Shown here in pieces: positions 52,501-55,638 of a stretch of 64,000 bases of DNA. The DNA is taken from the NCBI GenBank assembly GCA_007570785.1, contig ML662465.1, forward strand, positions 6,561,974 through 6,625,973, written 5' to 3'. The DNA is from Antilocapra americana (Eukaryota; Chordata; Mammalia; Artiodactyla; Antilocapridae). The notes beneath the pieces are model-generated. The model did no database searches. It saw only the letters and a list, made by a program, of their open reading frames with translations, and was not told where the DNA came from. The position numbers and the translations under genes were made by a program. Within the stretch, counting starts at the first letter, position 1, and every line of letters begins with the position of its first letter.

Positions 52501-54370
52501 AGGTCACTAGGATCCTGCTTCTCTGGAAGCAGGCCCTGTTCTGTGATCCCTATCCCCACCCTGTGCCCTGGGCCAGAGGTGACTGGACCAGGACGGTGGA
52601 CGCCTGACTCAGGTTTTCTCCTCCCGCAGCTGGGATGGAAGAGGGTCAAATCCATCTTTGCATGTGGCTGTGTCTGTAATGAAGGGACCCTTGAGGGTCC
52701 ATTTTCCCACCATAGACTGAGGGGCAGAGAATAAAGAATAGACAAGGAGATGGAGGAAGGAGCCAGAGAGGCAGTCCTGTGGCATTCCAGGCTCCTGGAT
52801 CTGTCCTCCGAGACCAGACATCATTTCTACCCCTGGGTCTCAGGAAACACTTCTTGCCTATTAGAACAGATTTCCTCTTTTCCCCCCTTGAGATAGCATG
52901 AGTTGGTTTCTGCTTCACAAGCCCGACCCCTCTAGGCTCCTCTGGCACCTGGATTCCCTTGCACATGGTACAGGAGCTGCAGGGATCAGGGTTTCCGTGC
53001 GCCTCCCTGATTCATGTGAACAGACCGGGGCCAGGCTGCTCTCTCGTCTTCCCACGCAGCCCTCTGCGGGTGGAGTGTGTGTCTCAGAAGCTGCCTTAGG
53101 ACAGGAAGGCAGGGCAAGTCACAACCTGACCCTTCAGGGGCCCCCCAACCTCAGAGGGGACCCACAGGCCTATTTCTGGAGCTGCCTGCCCCTGAGAGAC
53201 TTAAGCTAGAACCCTGATCTGAAAGGAAAAAGTATCCAACTGTCTGAGAACTAAAATTATTAATTTTCTAAAAACAGTTAATTCTGCAATTAGAGAAGTA
53301 CGACTCCAGTTTCAAATCCCAAAGTGGTAATAGGCATTCTGCTCACAGTACGAACTGATACTTATTGTTTGTGAGGATTAAAAAAGGATAATAGTATTGC
53401 ATTTTTAACTTTTTCAACACCTGTTATTATATAAAAGTCCAATAATGTTTACTTTTCTCCCTCATCTCTATAACCAGCTTTGCCAGGGTATGAACACAAA
53501 TTCCTAATAAAATAAGTACCCTATTCCTCAATCCAGAAGAAGGATGTCCAACCCTAAGCAGAGGCTCTTTTGACCACAACCAACATAAAAAACTACATTT
53601 TACACCCTATCTCTGGACCCGCATACACACACGTGCAGGGAAGAAATAAAAATACTTCACAATCCTTATGTAATGAGAACCTGGTTATCAACAACTAATT
53701 TGGTCACCACATATGTGTGTGTAAAGGCATGTATACATGTTCCTAAAATATTATCACGACTGTCAGAGCTGATATTTTTTTCCCTCCCTCTTCCCTCTCC
53801 AATATTTTCTACTCTGTTCTATTCTGGGTCCTAAAAAACTGGCCCAGGTTCCCACAACCCACACAACCCAGGGCAGATATTGATAAAACACTGCTCTACA
53901 GGAATGAAACTCGTATTGAAACAATGATTCAATGATTGAAACAAACAAACAAAAAACCCACAACTGGTATTGAAATCTTCCCACTTAAAAGACACTGCCT
54001 CAGATCTAGAATTTACAGCACTGGCAAGAGTTTGGAATCGATCTCAGCCAGTGACTCCAACTCCCCATTCCTATGGCAGGTGAGCTGGGGCTGACCTGGG
54101 ATGGAGATGGTAGCACCAGGGACCACTCACCTTGAAATGGAAGGAGCCGGCCGGGGACCCACTGGAGCCGTAGTGCTCGCTTTTTGCTAGGTTGCTGTGG
54201 CAGTTATTAACCTTGAAGTTGACGTTCTGGTGTGCCAGGGGGTCATCGGTGATGGAGCAGATGAAGTAACCCTCCTCATCTTCATCGCTGTCTGGGTCTG
54301 AGTCACCAGCCCGGGAGGCTGGGCCGCCATCCACGCCTTCCAGGCGGAAGATGAGGTCTTCCTCGGCCAT
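9849..54370 (-). CDS. EEF2K: Eukaryotic elongation factor 2 kinase, complete coding region in 17 exons
   Basis: EEF2K is the cytosolic calcium/calmodulin-dependent alpha-kinase that phosphorylates eEF2 and so slows peptide-chain elongation. Seventeen exons (54131-54370, 38798-38898, 35221-35281, 34293-34330, 33766-33937, 29982-30131, 29618-29750, 29235-29362, 28374-28575, 27511-27578, 24406-24483, 23525-23587, 22119-22253, 21818-22006, 15789-15913, 11231-11409, 9849-9958) join in frame to 2172 nt = 723 residues plus TAA. Every intron is GT-AG. Visible parts: acidic N-terminus (23-33), calmodulin-binding segment around W83, alpha-kinase domain about 114-330 with K168, E227, D272, D282 and zinc ligands H258, H310, C312, C316, phospho-linker 340-500, DSGYPS degron at 438-443, and SEL1-like repeats from about 500 to the C-terminus. 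Numbering runs two below human (from memory) because the acidic N-terminus is two residues shorter. No frameshift or internal stop is seen. A first non-coding exon is expected upstream of 64 kb. Confidence 0.97.
9959..11230 (-). other. EEF2K: EEF2K intron between coding exons 16 and 17
   Basis: 1272 nt, GTAGGG...TTTCAG. It holds an old L1 3' end at 10555-10975 and degenerate sequence around 10.0-10.3 kb. Nothing else is recognised. Confidence 0.9.
10555..10975 (+). mobile_element. Old L1 3' end
   Basis: TGGAATATTATTCAGCAATAA, CCATTTATATGAAATGACCA and the terminal TATACACTTTAAAATGGTGA are standard mammalian L1 ORF2-end and 3' UTR phrases. Confidence 0.75.
11231..11409 (-). CDS. EEF2K: EEF2K coding exon 16 (residues 628-688)
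   Basis: G completes R628, then [59 protein letters not shown] plus one base of G688. S629 replaces the C recalled for human. The [11 protein letters not shown] segment is the next helical repeat. The acceptor is CTGGCAAG, an AAG-type site, and the donor is TCAG|GTAGGG. Confidence 0.95.
11717..11845 (+). mobile_element. CHR-2 type SINE
   Basis: AATTCCCTGGCAGTCCCAG head, GGTTCAATCCCTGG B-box region, GGGGAACTAACATCCC, A-rich tail. Confidence 0.8.
12430..12740 (+). mobile_element. L2 LINE 3' end
   Basis: AATGGAAGCTCTAGGAAGGC, CATGTCTGTTTTATTCAC and CTATAAATGTCTGCTGAA match the L2 3' terminus; the preceding CTTCTTCAGAGACG segment also fits. Confidence 0.7.
13379..13490 (+). mobile_element. CHR-2 type SINE
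   Basis: AATTCCCTGATGGTTCAATG head, GGTTTGATCCCTGACTGGGG, AACTAAGATCCCACATTCC. Confidence 0.8.
13497..13708 (-). mobile_element. Bov-A SINE
   Basis: Reverse complement of the ruminant Bov-A unit: GTGTCCGACTCTTTG, AATACTGGAGTGGGTTGCC, GAGCCACCAGGGAAGCCC. Confidence 0.9.
13728..13786 (-). mobile_element. Bov-A SINE fragment
   Basis: Only the segment ATCATCCCAACCCAGG...TCTCCTGCATTGCA remains; it runs into an AT microsatellite. Confidence 0.7.
13787..13845. repeat. AT-rich microsatellite
   Basis: Imperfect (TA)n with ATATATAATTTATATATA phrases directly after a truncated SINE. Confidence 0.85.
14030..14234 (-). mobile_element. Bov-A SINE
   Basis: GTTAGTCGCTCAGTCGTGTG, GATTACTGGAGTGGGTTGCC and CTACAGGGAAGTCCC in reverse orientation, preceded by a short (TG) run. 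Confidence 0.88.
14374..14470 (+). repeat. MIR-like remnant
   Basis: CAGCCCTGCTACTTACGGGC and CATCTATAAAATAAGCCCC resemble a MIR core and tail; diverged. Confidence 0.4.
15090..15302 (-). mobile_element. Bov-A SINE
   Basis: GTTAGTTGCTCGGTCTTGTC, GACCCCATGGACTGCAG and GAGCCACCAGGGAAGCCC. Confidence 0.9.
15565..15735 (-). repeat. MIR SINE
   Basis: Reverse MIR: GATGAAGAAACTGAGGTCAG, then CTTGCCCACAGTCGC and GAACCCAGGTCTGTTCTGA. It lies about 50 nt downstream (minus strand) of the coding exon 15 donor. Confidence 0.65.
15789..15913 (-). CDS. EEF2K: EEF2K coding exon 15 (residues 587-628, SEL1-like repeat)
   Basis: Encodes [40 protein letters not shown] and D plus two bases of R628. [21 protein letters not shown] is a clear SEL1-like helix pair. 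The acceptor is TCTTAACAG. The donor is ACAG|GTACTG, weak. A 5.9 kb intron containing the N gap lies upstream. Confidence 0.95.
16389..16488. other. Assembly gap of 100 N
   Basis: Exactly 100 N between CCACCCCCCCA and AACCCCCCACCCCC. The round length suggests a placeholder for unknown size. Confidence 0.99.
16852..17052 (+). mobile_element. Bov-A SINE
   Basis: GGCTTCCTGGTGGCTCAGG head, CCACTCCAGTATTCTTGAC, CAGTCCATGGGGCTGCAAAG. Confidence 0.88.
17059..17280 (+). mobile_element. Bov-A SINE
   Basis: AGCCCAGGTGGCACAGAAG head, ACTCCAGTATTCTTGCC, GTTGGAAACAACTGAGTGAG end. Confidence 0.88.
17395..17540 (+). repeat. L2-like remnant
   Basis: CAGGTCATATTACTCTATC and GAGGCCCTTCTCAATCTTC resemble the L2 3' region; diverged. 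Confidence 0.45.
17697..17925 (+). mobile_element. CHR-2 type SINE split by a BovB fragment
   Basis: ACTTCCCTGGCAGTCTGGTG head, GCAGGGGGCACAGGTTCAG; the body resumes as GGGAACTAACACCC after the insert. Confidence 0.75.
17768..17888 (-). mobile_element. BovB LINE 3' fragment
   Basis: Antisense BovB 3' end (AGTTCAGTCGCTCAGTCGTG, then CTTGCTCAAACTCATGTCC). It is flanked by a 13 bp duplication GTTCAGTCAGGGA at 17755-17767 and 17889-17901. Confidence 0.8.
18157..18380 (+). mobile_element. Bov-A SINE
   Basis: GGGCTTTCCAGGTGGTGCTA head, GGGAAGATCCCCTGGAGGAG, GACATGACTGAAGCAACTTA end. Confidence 0.88.
18972..19152 (+). mobile_element. MER20-like hAT DNA transposon
   Basis: GGCTTCTCAACCTCAGCAC, CATCCCTGGCCTCTGTCC and GACAACCAAAGATGTCTCC match the MER20 class. 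Confidence 0.7.
19962..20265 (+). mobile_element. CHR-1 type SINE
   Basis: GGCTTCCTTGGTGATCGAGT head, GCAACTAAGCCTGCAAC, GAGAAGCCACCACAATGAG, GAAATAAACAAAT tail. Confidence 0.85.
20297..20370 (-). mobile_element. Bov-A/BovB end fragment
   Basis: GCTCAGCTGCTTGGTC and CAGCTCTTTGCAGCTC...GGACTGTAGCGTGCAGG form a diverged antisense terminal piece. Confidence 0.55.
20370..20700 (+). mobile_element. MaLR (MLT1-type) LTR
   Basis: GGCCATGTGAAGATGGAAAC, TTTGGCCTCTAGAACTGCG and TTTCTGTTGTTTTAGGCCAC match the 3' half of mammalian MLT1/MST LTRs. Confidence 0.6.
21622..21767 (-). mobile_element. Bov-A SINE, partial
   Basis: CTCTGTCCATAGAATTCTCC, AATACTGGAGTGGGTTGCC, GAGTCACCAGGGAAGC. It ends 51 nt from the coding exon 14 donor. 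Confidence 0.88.
21818..22006 (-). CDS. EEF2K: EEF2K coding exon 14 (residues 524-586, SEL1-like repeats)
   Basis: A 189 nt phase 0/0 exon with [20 protein letters not shown], then [20 protein letters not shown] and ending in [10 protein letters not shown]. The A-x-x-x-L-x-x-A-A-x-L-G-x-x-x-A pattern is a SEL1-type helical repeat. The acceptor is GCGGCAG and the donor is AAG|GTGAGT. It is separated from exon 13 by only 112 nt. Confidence 0.95.
22007..22118 (-). other. EEF2K: Short EEF2K intron between coding exons 13 and 14
   Basis: Only 112 nt, GC-rich, GTATGG...GGCAG; no repeat. Confidence 0.93.
22119..22253 (-). CDS. EEF2K: EEF2K coding exon 13 (residues 479-523)
   Basis: Encodes [40 protein letters not shown] and SILGK, phase 0/0. 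S498 in LPRPS matches the human PKA site S500 and keeps R at -2, with P in place of the human A at -1. The helical C-terminal region starts here. The acceptor is CCCCAG and the donor is AAG|GTATGG. Confidence 0.95.
22254..23524 (-). other. EEF2K: EEF2K intron between coding exons 12 and 13
   Basis: 1271 nt, mostly unique. It holds a MER20-like fragment near 22745-22840 and a 13 bp direct duplication AGGTGCCATGGGG at 22954-22979. Confidence 0.9.
22745..22840 (+). mobile_element. MER20-like fragment
   Basis: GGGCAGCCCCCACAACAAAG and CAGCCCAGAATATCACTGG match the MER20 3' half. Confidence 0.6.
23525..23587 (-). CDS. EEF2K: EEF2K coding exon 12 (residues 458-478)
   Basis: A 63 nt phase 0/0 exon encoding [20 protein letters not shown] and R, a serine-rich acidic linker. 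The core [14 protein letters not shown] matches human closely; SNGN replaces SYSN (from memory). The acceptor is CTCCATCAG. The donor is CGG|GTAATG, weak. Confidence 0.92.
23588..24405 (-). other. EEF2K: EEF2K intron between coding exons 11 and 12
   Basis: 818 nt, GTAAGG...CATCAG. No repeat or other feature recognised. Confidence 0.9.
24406..24483 (-). CDS. EEF2K: EEF2K coding exon 11 (residues 432-457, phosphodegron)
   Basis: A 78 nt phase 0/0 exon reading [20 protein letters not shown] and PEPREH. D438-S439-G440-Y441-P442-S443 is the DSGxxS motif read by the SCF beta-TrCP ubiquitin ligase in human EEF2K (S441/S445). The acceptor is CCCTACAG and the donor is CAT|GTAAGG. Because both ends are phase 0, skipping it would delete the degron in frame. 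Confidence 0.93.
24640..24850 (+). repeat. MIR SINE
   Basis: GAACGTGGGCTCTAGACGC, GACTGCCTAGGCTCAAATCC, GAGGATGAAATGAGGTGT cover most of the MIR consensus. Confidence 0.75.
25880..25985 (+). repeat. MIR-like remnant
   Basis: CTCTGGGACCCTGGGCAAGG, then AACCTCTCC and TCATCTGAGAAATAGTGG. Confidence 0.5.
25990..26135 (+). repeat. MIR SINE
   Basis: AGCAGTATGCAGAGGGG, GCCTGGGTTTGAATGCTGG, CCCAGTTTCCCCATCAC, GGGATAATGAGGGCACTGCC. Confidence 0.7.
26262..26453 (-). mobile_element. Bov-A SINE
   Basis: CTTGCAACCCCATGTAC, GATACTGGAGTGGGTATCC, GAGCCACAAGGGAAGCC. Confidence 0.88.
26955..27050 (-). mobile_element. CHR-2 type SINE
   Basis: GGCTCCCAACCAAGGATGG, GAGTCTTAACCACTGGACTG, CCAGGAAGTCCC. Confidence 0.8.
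27458..27510 (-). promoter_or_regulatory. G-rich tract, potential RNA G-quadruplex at a 5' splice site
   Basis: Right after the coding exon 10 donor the pre-mRNA has G-runs of 5, 5, 4, 4, 3, 4 and 3 with short loops, enough for a four-tract quadruplex. A role in splicing is inference. Confidence 0.5.
27511..27578 (-). CDS. EEF2K: EEF2K coding exon 10 (residues 409-431)
   Basis: A 68 nt exon: two bases complete H409, then [20 protein letters not shown] and HR, part of the disordered linker. The acceptor is CCTGCCTAG. The donor is CGG|GTGAGT, followed at once in the pre-mRNA by a very G-rich tract. It ends at phase 0. Confidence 0.93.
27579..28373 (-). other. EEF2K: EEF2K intron between coding exons 9 and 10
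   Basis: 795 nt with one CHR-2 type SINE; 27.84-28.35 kb is unrecognised. Confidence 0.9.
27690..27832 (-). mobile_element. CHR-2 type SINE
   Basis: GGGCCACACCACATGGCTTG, GATCTTAGTTCCCTGACCAG, GGGCCACTAGGGAGTTTCC; it carries a small insertion. Confidence 0.75.
28374..28575 (-). CDS. EEF2K: EEF2K coding exon 9 (residues 342-409, phospho-regulatory linker)
   Basis: Encodes [40 protein letters not shown] and on to KLDHL plus one base of H409. By alignment it carries T346 (human T348 autophosphorylation site), S357 (S359), S364 (S366, S6K/RSK), S375 (S377), S394 and S396 (S396, S398). RTLS keeps the basophilic context of S364. The acceptor is CTCCAG|CAG, a NAGNAG tandem site, so Q342 may be optional. 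The donor is CTCC|GTGAGT. Confidence 0.95.
28576..29234 (-). other. EEF2K: EEF2K intron between coding exons 8 and 9
   Basis: 659 nt, GTAGGT...CTCCAG. No repeat recognised. Confidence 0.9.
29235..29362 (-). CDS. EEF2K: EEF2K coding exon 8 (residues 299-341, zinc site)
   Basis: Two bases complete G299, then [40 protein letters not shown] and LL. H310, C312 and C316 are the zinc-binding residues that stabilise the alpha-kinase C-lobe. The acceptor is TGTCTGCAG and the donor is CTG|GTAGGT. It ends at phase 0. Confidence 0.96.
29363..29617 (-). other. EEF2K: Short EEF2K intron between coding exons 7 and 8
   Basis: 255 nt, repeat-free. Confidence 0.92.
29618..29750 (-). CDS. EEF2K: EEF2K coding exon 7 (residues 255-299, catalytic aspartates)
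   Basis: Encodes [20 protein letters not shown], then [20 protein letters not shown] and DGNL plus one base of G299. D272 in VVDIQG and D282 in YTDPQ match human D274 and D284; H258 is a zinc ligand. R289 in TERGTDF is T in human (from memory). The acceptor is CTCCCCACAG and the donor is CTAG|GTAGGC. Confidence 0.96.
29751..29981 (-). other. EEF2K: Short EEF2K intron between coding exons 6 and 7
   Basis: 231 nt, repeat-free. Confidence 0.92.
29982..30131 (-). CDS. EEF2K: EEF2K coding exon 6 (residues 205-254, kinase core)
   Basis: A 150 nt phase 0/0 exon encoding [20 protein letters not shown], then [20 protein letters not shown] and [11 protein letters not shown]227 in the LEHYIEG motif is the hinge-type acidic residue of alpha-kinases. 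The acceptor is CCCGCCAG and the donor is CAG|GTGAGG. It is the first of three exons packed within 900 bp. Confidence 0.96.
30271..30492 (+). mobile_element. MaLR (MST-type) LTR, internally shortened
   Basis: Starts TGCTATGGCCTGAATGGATC; GTGGGGCCTTTGGGAGATGA and AGCAGCCCAAATGGACTAAG are hallmark MST LTR segments. Confidence 0.75.
31835..32040 (+). mobile_element. Bov-A SINE
   Basis: AGTCGGTAAAGAATCTGCC, CACTCCAGTATTCTTGCC, AGTCCATGGGGTTGCAAGAG, (CCA) tail. Confidence 0.9.
33020..33242 (-). mobile_element. Bov-A SINE
   Basis: GCTAAGTCACTTCAGTCATG, CTCCAGGCAAGAATACTGG, CACCTGGGAAGCTCC. Confidence 0.9.
33428..33555 (-). mobile_element. CHR-2 type SINE
   Basis: TTTTTTGGCTACACTGTGC, GATCTTAGTTCCCTGACCAG, CAACCACTAGACCATCGG. 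Confidence 0.8.
33766..33937 (-). CDS. EEF2K: EEF2K coding exon 5 (residues 147-204, ATP-binding lysine)
   Basis: Starts with G completing T147 and encodes [20 protein letters not shown], then [20 protein letters not shown] and on to [16 protein letters not shown]168 in YVAKRYIE matches human K170, the ATP-contacting lysine. The acceptor is CCCCTCAG. The donor is CAG|GTGTGT, a weak 5' splice site. It ends at phase 0. Confidence 0.96.
33938..34292 (-). other. EEF2K: EEF2K intron between coding exons 4 and 5
   Basis: 355 nt, GTAAGT...CCCTCAG, with one 31 bp tandem duplication and no mobile element. Confidence 0.92.
34116..34177. repeat. 31 bp tandem duplication
   Basis: Two near-identical units, each CAAGGGACAGACTCCCTGTT plus CTGCCCG-type tail, at 34116-34146 and 34147-34177. 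Confidence 0.9.
34293..34330 (-). CDS. EEF2K: EEF2K coding exon 4 (38 nt micro-exon, residues 135-147)
   Basis: A 38 nt exon reading [12 protein letters not shown] plus two bases of T147, part of the N-lobe glycine-rich region of the alpha-kinase fold. The acceptor is TGTCTTTCAG and the donor is AC|GTAAGT. Skipping it would shift the reading frame. Confidence 0.94.
34345..34640 (+). mobile_element. Old L1 3' end
   Basis: GGTGAAACTTATCAAACCG, TACACTTTTCTGAGTGTG and the preceding GTACTGGTTACATGTGTG fit L1ME-type 3' UTRs. Confidence 0.6.
34820..35110 (+). mobile_element. Old L1 3' end
   Basis: GAAATGTCCAGAATAGGTAA, GGGTGATGGTTGCACAACTC, GAGCTGTACACTTTAAATAG. Confidence 0.75.
35221..35281 (-). 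CDS. EEF2K: EEF2K coding exon 3 (residues 114-134)
   Basis: A 61 nt exon: one base completing R114, then 20 codons reading [20 protein letters not shown], the start of the alpha-kinase domain. The acceptor is TCTTTGCAG and the donor is CAG|GTGAGC. It ends at phase 0. Confidence 0.95.
36460..36620 (-). repeat. MIR SINE
   Basis: CAGATGCGAGAACTGAGATT, CAGAGAGGTGAAATAACC, GATTCAAACCCAGATCAG. Confidence 0.7.
38345..38690 (+). repeat. MIR SINE split by Bov-A
   Basis: Left part GTGAGGATTAAATGAGATAA and right part GAGTGCCTAAACACGCG...TCAAATATTCACTGATATTA are MIR 3' pieces separated by the SINE at 38415-38625. Confidence 0.6.
38415..38625 (-). mobile_element. Bov-A SINE
   Basis: GTTAGTTTCTCAGTTATGTC, AGGCAAGAATACTAGAGTGG, GAGCCTCCAGGGAAGCCC. 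Confidence 0.9.
38798..38898 (-). CDS. EEF2K: EEF2K coding exon 2 (residues 81-114, calmodulin-binding segment)
   Basis: Encodes [20 protein letters not shown] followed by [13 protein letters not shown] plus two bases of R114. W83 and I87 are the hydrophobic calmodulin anchors known for this kinase. The acceptor is TTCTGCAG|GAA. The donor is CACAG|GTCAGC, weaker than consensus. It starts at phase 0 and leaves two bases (AG) to be completed by G of the next exon. Confidence 0.96.
39355..39601 (-). mobile_element. CHR-1 type SINE
   Basis: TTTTTGGCTCCACTGGGTC, CTCTAGTTGTGGTACATGGG, ACCAGGGATCGAACCCCTG, CACCAGGGGAAGTCCC. Confidence 0.85.
39690..39878 (+). mobile_element. CHR-1 type SINE
   Basis: TCTGGTGGCCCAGTGGTAAG, GGGAACTAAGATCCTACATG, ACTAGAGAAAGCCTATGC, A-rich tail. 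Confidence 0.8.
40869..41052 (+). mobile_element. CHR-1 type SINE, shortened
   Basis: GGACTTTCCTGGGGGTCCAG, GGGGAACTAAGATCC, (AAAT)n tail followed by oligo-A and a short (CA) run. Confidence 0.8.
41512..41568 (+). mobile_element. Bov-A SINE 5' fragment
   Basis: GGGCTTCCTTTGTGGCTCAG, TGGTAAAGAACTCACCC; truncated after about 57 bp. Confidence 0.7.
42950..43462 (+). mobile_element. L1 3' ends in series
   Basis: An older L1 part (CCTATGCAGCCGTTAAAAAG) is followed by an artiodactyl L1 3' UTR (CTACTGTATAGCACAGGG, TTGTAAATCAACTATACTTC) ending at the (TG) run. Confidence 0.75.
43464..43512. repeat. (TG)n microsatellite
   Basis: About 24 uninterrupted TG units; (CA)n on the EEF2K transcript strand. 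Confidence 0.97.
43514..43705 (+). mobile_element. Bov-A SINE
   Basis: GGGCTTTCCTCATATCTCAG head, CCACTCCAGTATTCTTGCC, CAGTCCATGGGGTTGCAAG. Confidence 0.9.
43800..43980 (+). mobile_element. L1 3' end
   Basis: GTACAGCACAGGGAATATGG, GTTGTGTACCTGAAATACAA, TAAACAATACTTTAATAAAA. Confidence 0.65.
44452..44639 (-). mobile_element. CHR-1 type SINE
   Basis: Poly-T, GGTCTTAGTTGCCGCACTC, CCCAGGGATCTAACCTGGGC, CCCCTAGGGAAGTCCC. Confidence 0.8.
44661..44971 (-). mobile_element. CHR-1 type SINE
   Basis: TTTTTGGGCTGTGCTGGGTG, CTCTAGTTGCGGCAAGCGGG, GGAACACTAGGGAAGCCCC; nearly full length. Confidence 0.85.
45085..45132. mobile_element. Mini mariner-type inverted-repeat element
   Basis: TGGCCAAAAACTTTG (45087-45101) and CAAACTTTTTGGCCA (45116-45130) are inverted repeats matching at 14 of 15 positions, with the ends typical of ruminant mariner MITEs. 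Confidence 0.65.
45155..45590 (-). mobile_element. L1 fragments, antisense
   Basis: GAGTTTTTCTGTATACTCTG and TTTGTGTCATCCAAGAAATC are reverse ORF2 phrases. From 45415, TTACTGACGTATAAATG and CTGTACAGTTAAGTGATTC are a reverse ruminant L1 3' UTR. Confidence 0.7.
45612..45818 (-). mobile_element. Bov-A SINE
   Basis: GTTAGTCCATCGGTCATGTC, GGCAAGAATATTGGAATGGG, CTTTACCATCTGAGCCATC. Confidence 0.88.
46080..46320 (+). mobile_element. Old L1 fragment
   Basis: AAGACCTGGAAACGCC, ACTGTGGCATATCTACACAA, CCATGGGACCACTAAAAAAA. Confidence 0.6.
46640..46790 (-). repeat. MIR SINE
   Basis: GGTACCCGAGGCTCAGAGAA, GCAAACCCAGGACTCACATC. Confidence 0.6.
46820..47530 (+). mobile_element. Old L1 3' region split by a CHR-2 SINE
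   Basis: AACAACCAAAACGTCCATCA, CCATATATCACATAATTC, TGAACATTTTAAATTGG. The SINE lies at 47052-47180. Confidence 0.75.
47052..47180 (+). mobile_element. CHR-2 type SINE
   Basis: GACCTTCTGGTGGCCCAGG, GACTCCACGCTTCCAATG, AACTAAGATCCCACATGCC, (AATT) tail. Confidence 0.8.
48100..48330 (+). mobile_element. Old L1 fragment
   Basis: CTGGGGATTTACCCAGCAAA, GCACCATTTGTGGTAGCAAA, GGGACTGGCTAAATATATG. Confidence 0.6.
48400..48520 (+). repeat. MIR-like remnant
   Basis: CTCAGAGCCTCGGGTTTCCC, CACAGATTCAACGAGTTGC. Confidence 0.5.
48780..49300 (+). mobile_element. Old L1 fragment split by Bov-A
   Basis: GCAACCCAAGTGTCCCTCAA before the SINE and GGCTAAATAAACCCCTGTAC after it are contiguous L1 sequence. Confidence 0.6.
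48868..49050 (+). mobile_element. Bov-A SINE
   Basis: GGGCTTCCCTGGTGGTTCAG, GGGAAGATCCCCTGGAGGAG, AGTCCATGGGGTTGCAAAG. Confidence 0.88.
50628..50797 (-). mobile_element. Bov-A SINE, partial
   Basis: TCTGTTGTGTCCAATTC, AATACTGGAGTGGGTTGCC, GCACTGCAGGCAAATTCTG. Confidence 0.88.
50968..51287 (+). mobile_element. CHR-1 type SINE, near full length
   Basis: GGGACTTCCTTGGTGGTCCA, GGCAACTAAGCCCATGC, GAGAAGCCACCGCAAGAAGC, AAATAAATTAAAAAAA tail. Confidence 0.87.
54131..54370 (-). CDS. EEF2K: EEF2K coding exon 1 (residues 1-80)
   Basis: Begins [16 protein letters not shown] and ends in the FHFK that opens the calmodulin-binding segment. The start sits in a strong ACCATGG context, and an in-frame TAA lies 21 nt upstream (54391-54389), so this ATG is secure. 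Residues 23-33 are almost all D, E and S. S76 matches human S78. The donor is AAG|GTGAGT, phase 0. This exon is split from the next by a 15.2 kb intron. Confidence 0.96.
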
Positions 54371-54421
54371 GGTCCTGGGGTGCCCGTCTTACCCGAGGGC
54401 CAAGCGGCACAGCCAGAATTA
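54371..54421 (-). other. EEF2K: EEF2K 5' UTR part of the start exon
   Basis: Upstream of the ATG on the minus strand, a pyrimidine-rich tract ending in CCCAG (AG at 54423-54422) looks like a 3' splice site. This would make 54421 the first base of the start exon, with 51 nt of 5' UTR containing an in-frame TAA. The exact acceptor is inferred; transcript data are needed to fix it. The rest of the 5' UTR must come from an upstream exon. Confidence 0.6.
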
Positions 54422-54699
54422 CTGGGCAGATGCAGAGGCAAGGGTCCTGCGAGGGATGCAAGAGAAAAGGGAGTGCTGGGGCCCACGGGCTGAGAGGTCG
54501 CTGGGCACCTCACCCCAAATACCACTGGCACAAAAGGAGCCCGTCACCCTCGGACAGAAAACGACAGCTAGCAGGGGAGACTCTTGGCAGGCAGTAGCTA
54601 GGAACATTTTAAAGGTACACACCCCTCCACCCAGTAATTCCACTTTGAAGCGCTCAGAGCTTGAAACAGAAAATAAATGCTTCTTAAGTCACCAGGCTG

Positions 54700-55235
54700 A
54701 TCTTTTCAGAACATAAATTACATCAAATCATTTTTCTGCCCAACACCCTGCAGCAGCTTCTCTTCACATTGTTAACAAAATCCAAATGCCTTTTAAGGCT
54801 ACAGGGCCTGGTTAGGCTGGCCCCTGTCCACTTCCCCTCCGGCCTTGGCACTTCTCTCAGCCCACAGGCTTTTTCTTTGTGTTCTGTGAATACTGGGGGC
54901 CCATTCCCCACCTCAGGGCCTTTGTACTTGCTGTCCCCTGTGCCTGGAAAATCTTCCCAATCTCCCAACAGTGGGTCTTTCTCCTCATTTGGATCCCAGG
55001 TCAAAAGTCACCTTTCCAGAGAAATCTTCTCTGATTCAATTCAAAGAACCCCTCTCAAACATATATCCAGTCACTCCCTAGCACGTCACCCCATTCTGTT
55101 TTCTTCACAGAGATTTCCCCAAGCTGAAATCCTCTCATTTACTTTTTATCATCTGTAGCCCTGGTGCCTTAAATAGTGCCTGGCACAGAGCAGGCCCTCA
55201 ACACACGTCCCCAGAATGGATGAGTGGTCTGAAGA
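54700..55235 (+). mobile_element. L2 LINE 3' region
   Basis: CAAATGCCTTTTAAGGCTAC, CAGGGCCTTTGTACTTGCTG, CCTGTGCCTGGAAAATCTTC, AATAGTGCCTGGCACAGAGC; long and well preserved. Confidence 0.85.
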
Positions 55236-55522
55236 AGTGTTCTCCATAGCATAATCAGTAACAGCACAAAGAGGGAAAAGCCCACAATGACCATTTACAT
55301 AAACTATAGTTTTTCTACACCATGGTATACTATGTGACTGTTACCAAGAAAAAGGACTGTAGATATCCAAAGACATCCAAAGACTGTCAAGAAAGAGTTC
55401 AGCAACATTGTAGGATACAAAAATCAACAGTATTTCTATGTACTAGCAATGAAAACTCAAAAATGAGATTAAGAACACAATTTCACCTATAATAGCATCA
55501 AAAAGAATAAAACCACTTGGCT

Positions 55523-55638
55523 AGGGAATTCCCTGGCATGGTCAGGACTCCATGCTTCCAAGGCAGGGGGCATGGTTTGTTTGATCCTTGGTCAAGGAAC
55601 TAAGATCCCAGCAGGCAATCAGCCAAAAAAGTAAACCA
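55523..55638 (+). mobile_element. CHR-2 type SINE
   Basis: GGAATTCCCTGGCATGGTCA, GACTCCATGCTTCCAAGG, GGAACTAAGATCCCAGC. Confidence 0.8.

Larger units (their letters stand above)
38899..54130 (-). other. EEF2K: Large EEF2K intron between coding exons 1 and 2
   Basis: 15.2 kb. Repeats are listed separately. Stretches without a recognised repeat: 40.1-40.85, 42.0-42.9, 47.55-48.1, 49.95-50.6 and 52.0-54.1 kb. No coding exon recognised. Confidence 0.9.

Noticed and set aside
54351..54716. 121-codon plus-strand frame overlapping the start exon
   Set aside because: It overlaps the EEF2K start on the opposite strand and runs into non-coding sequence; no known protein similarity.
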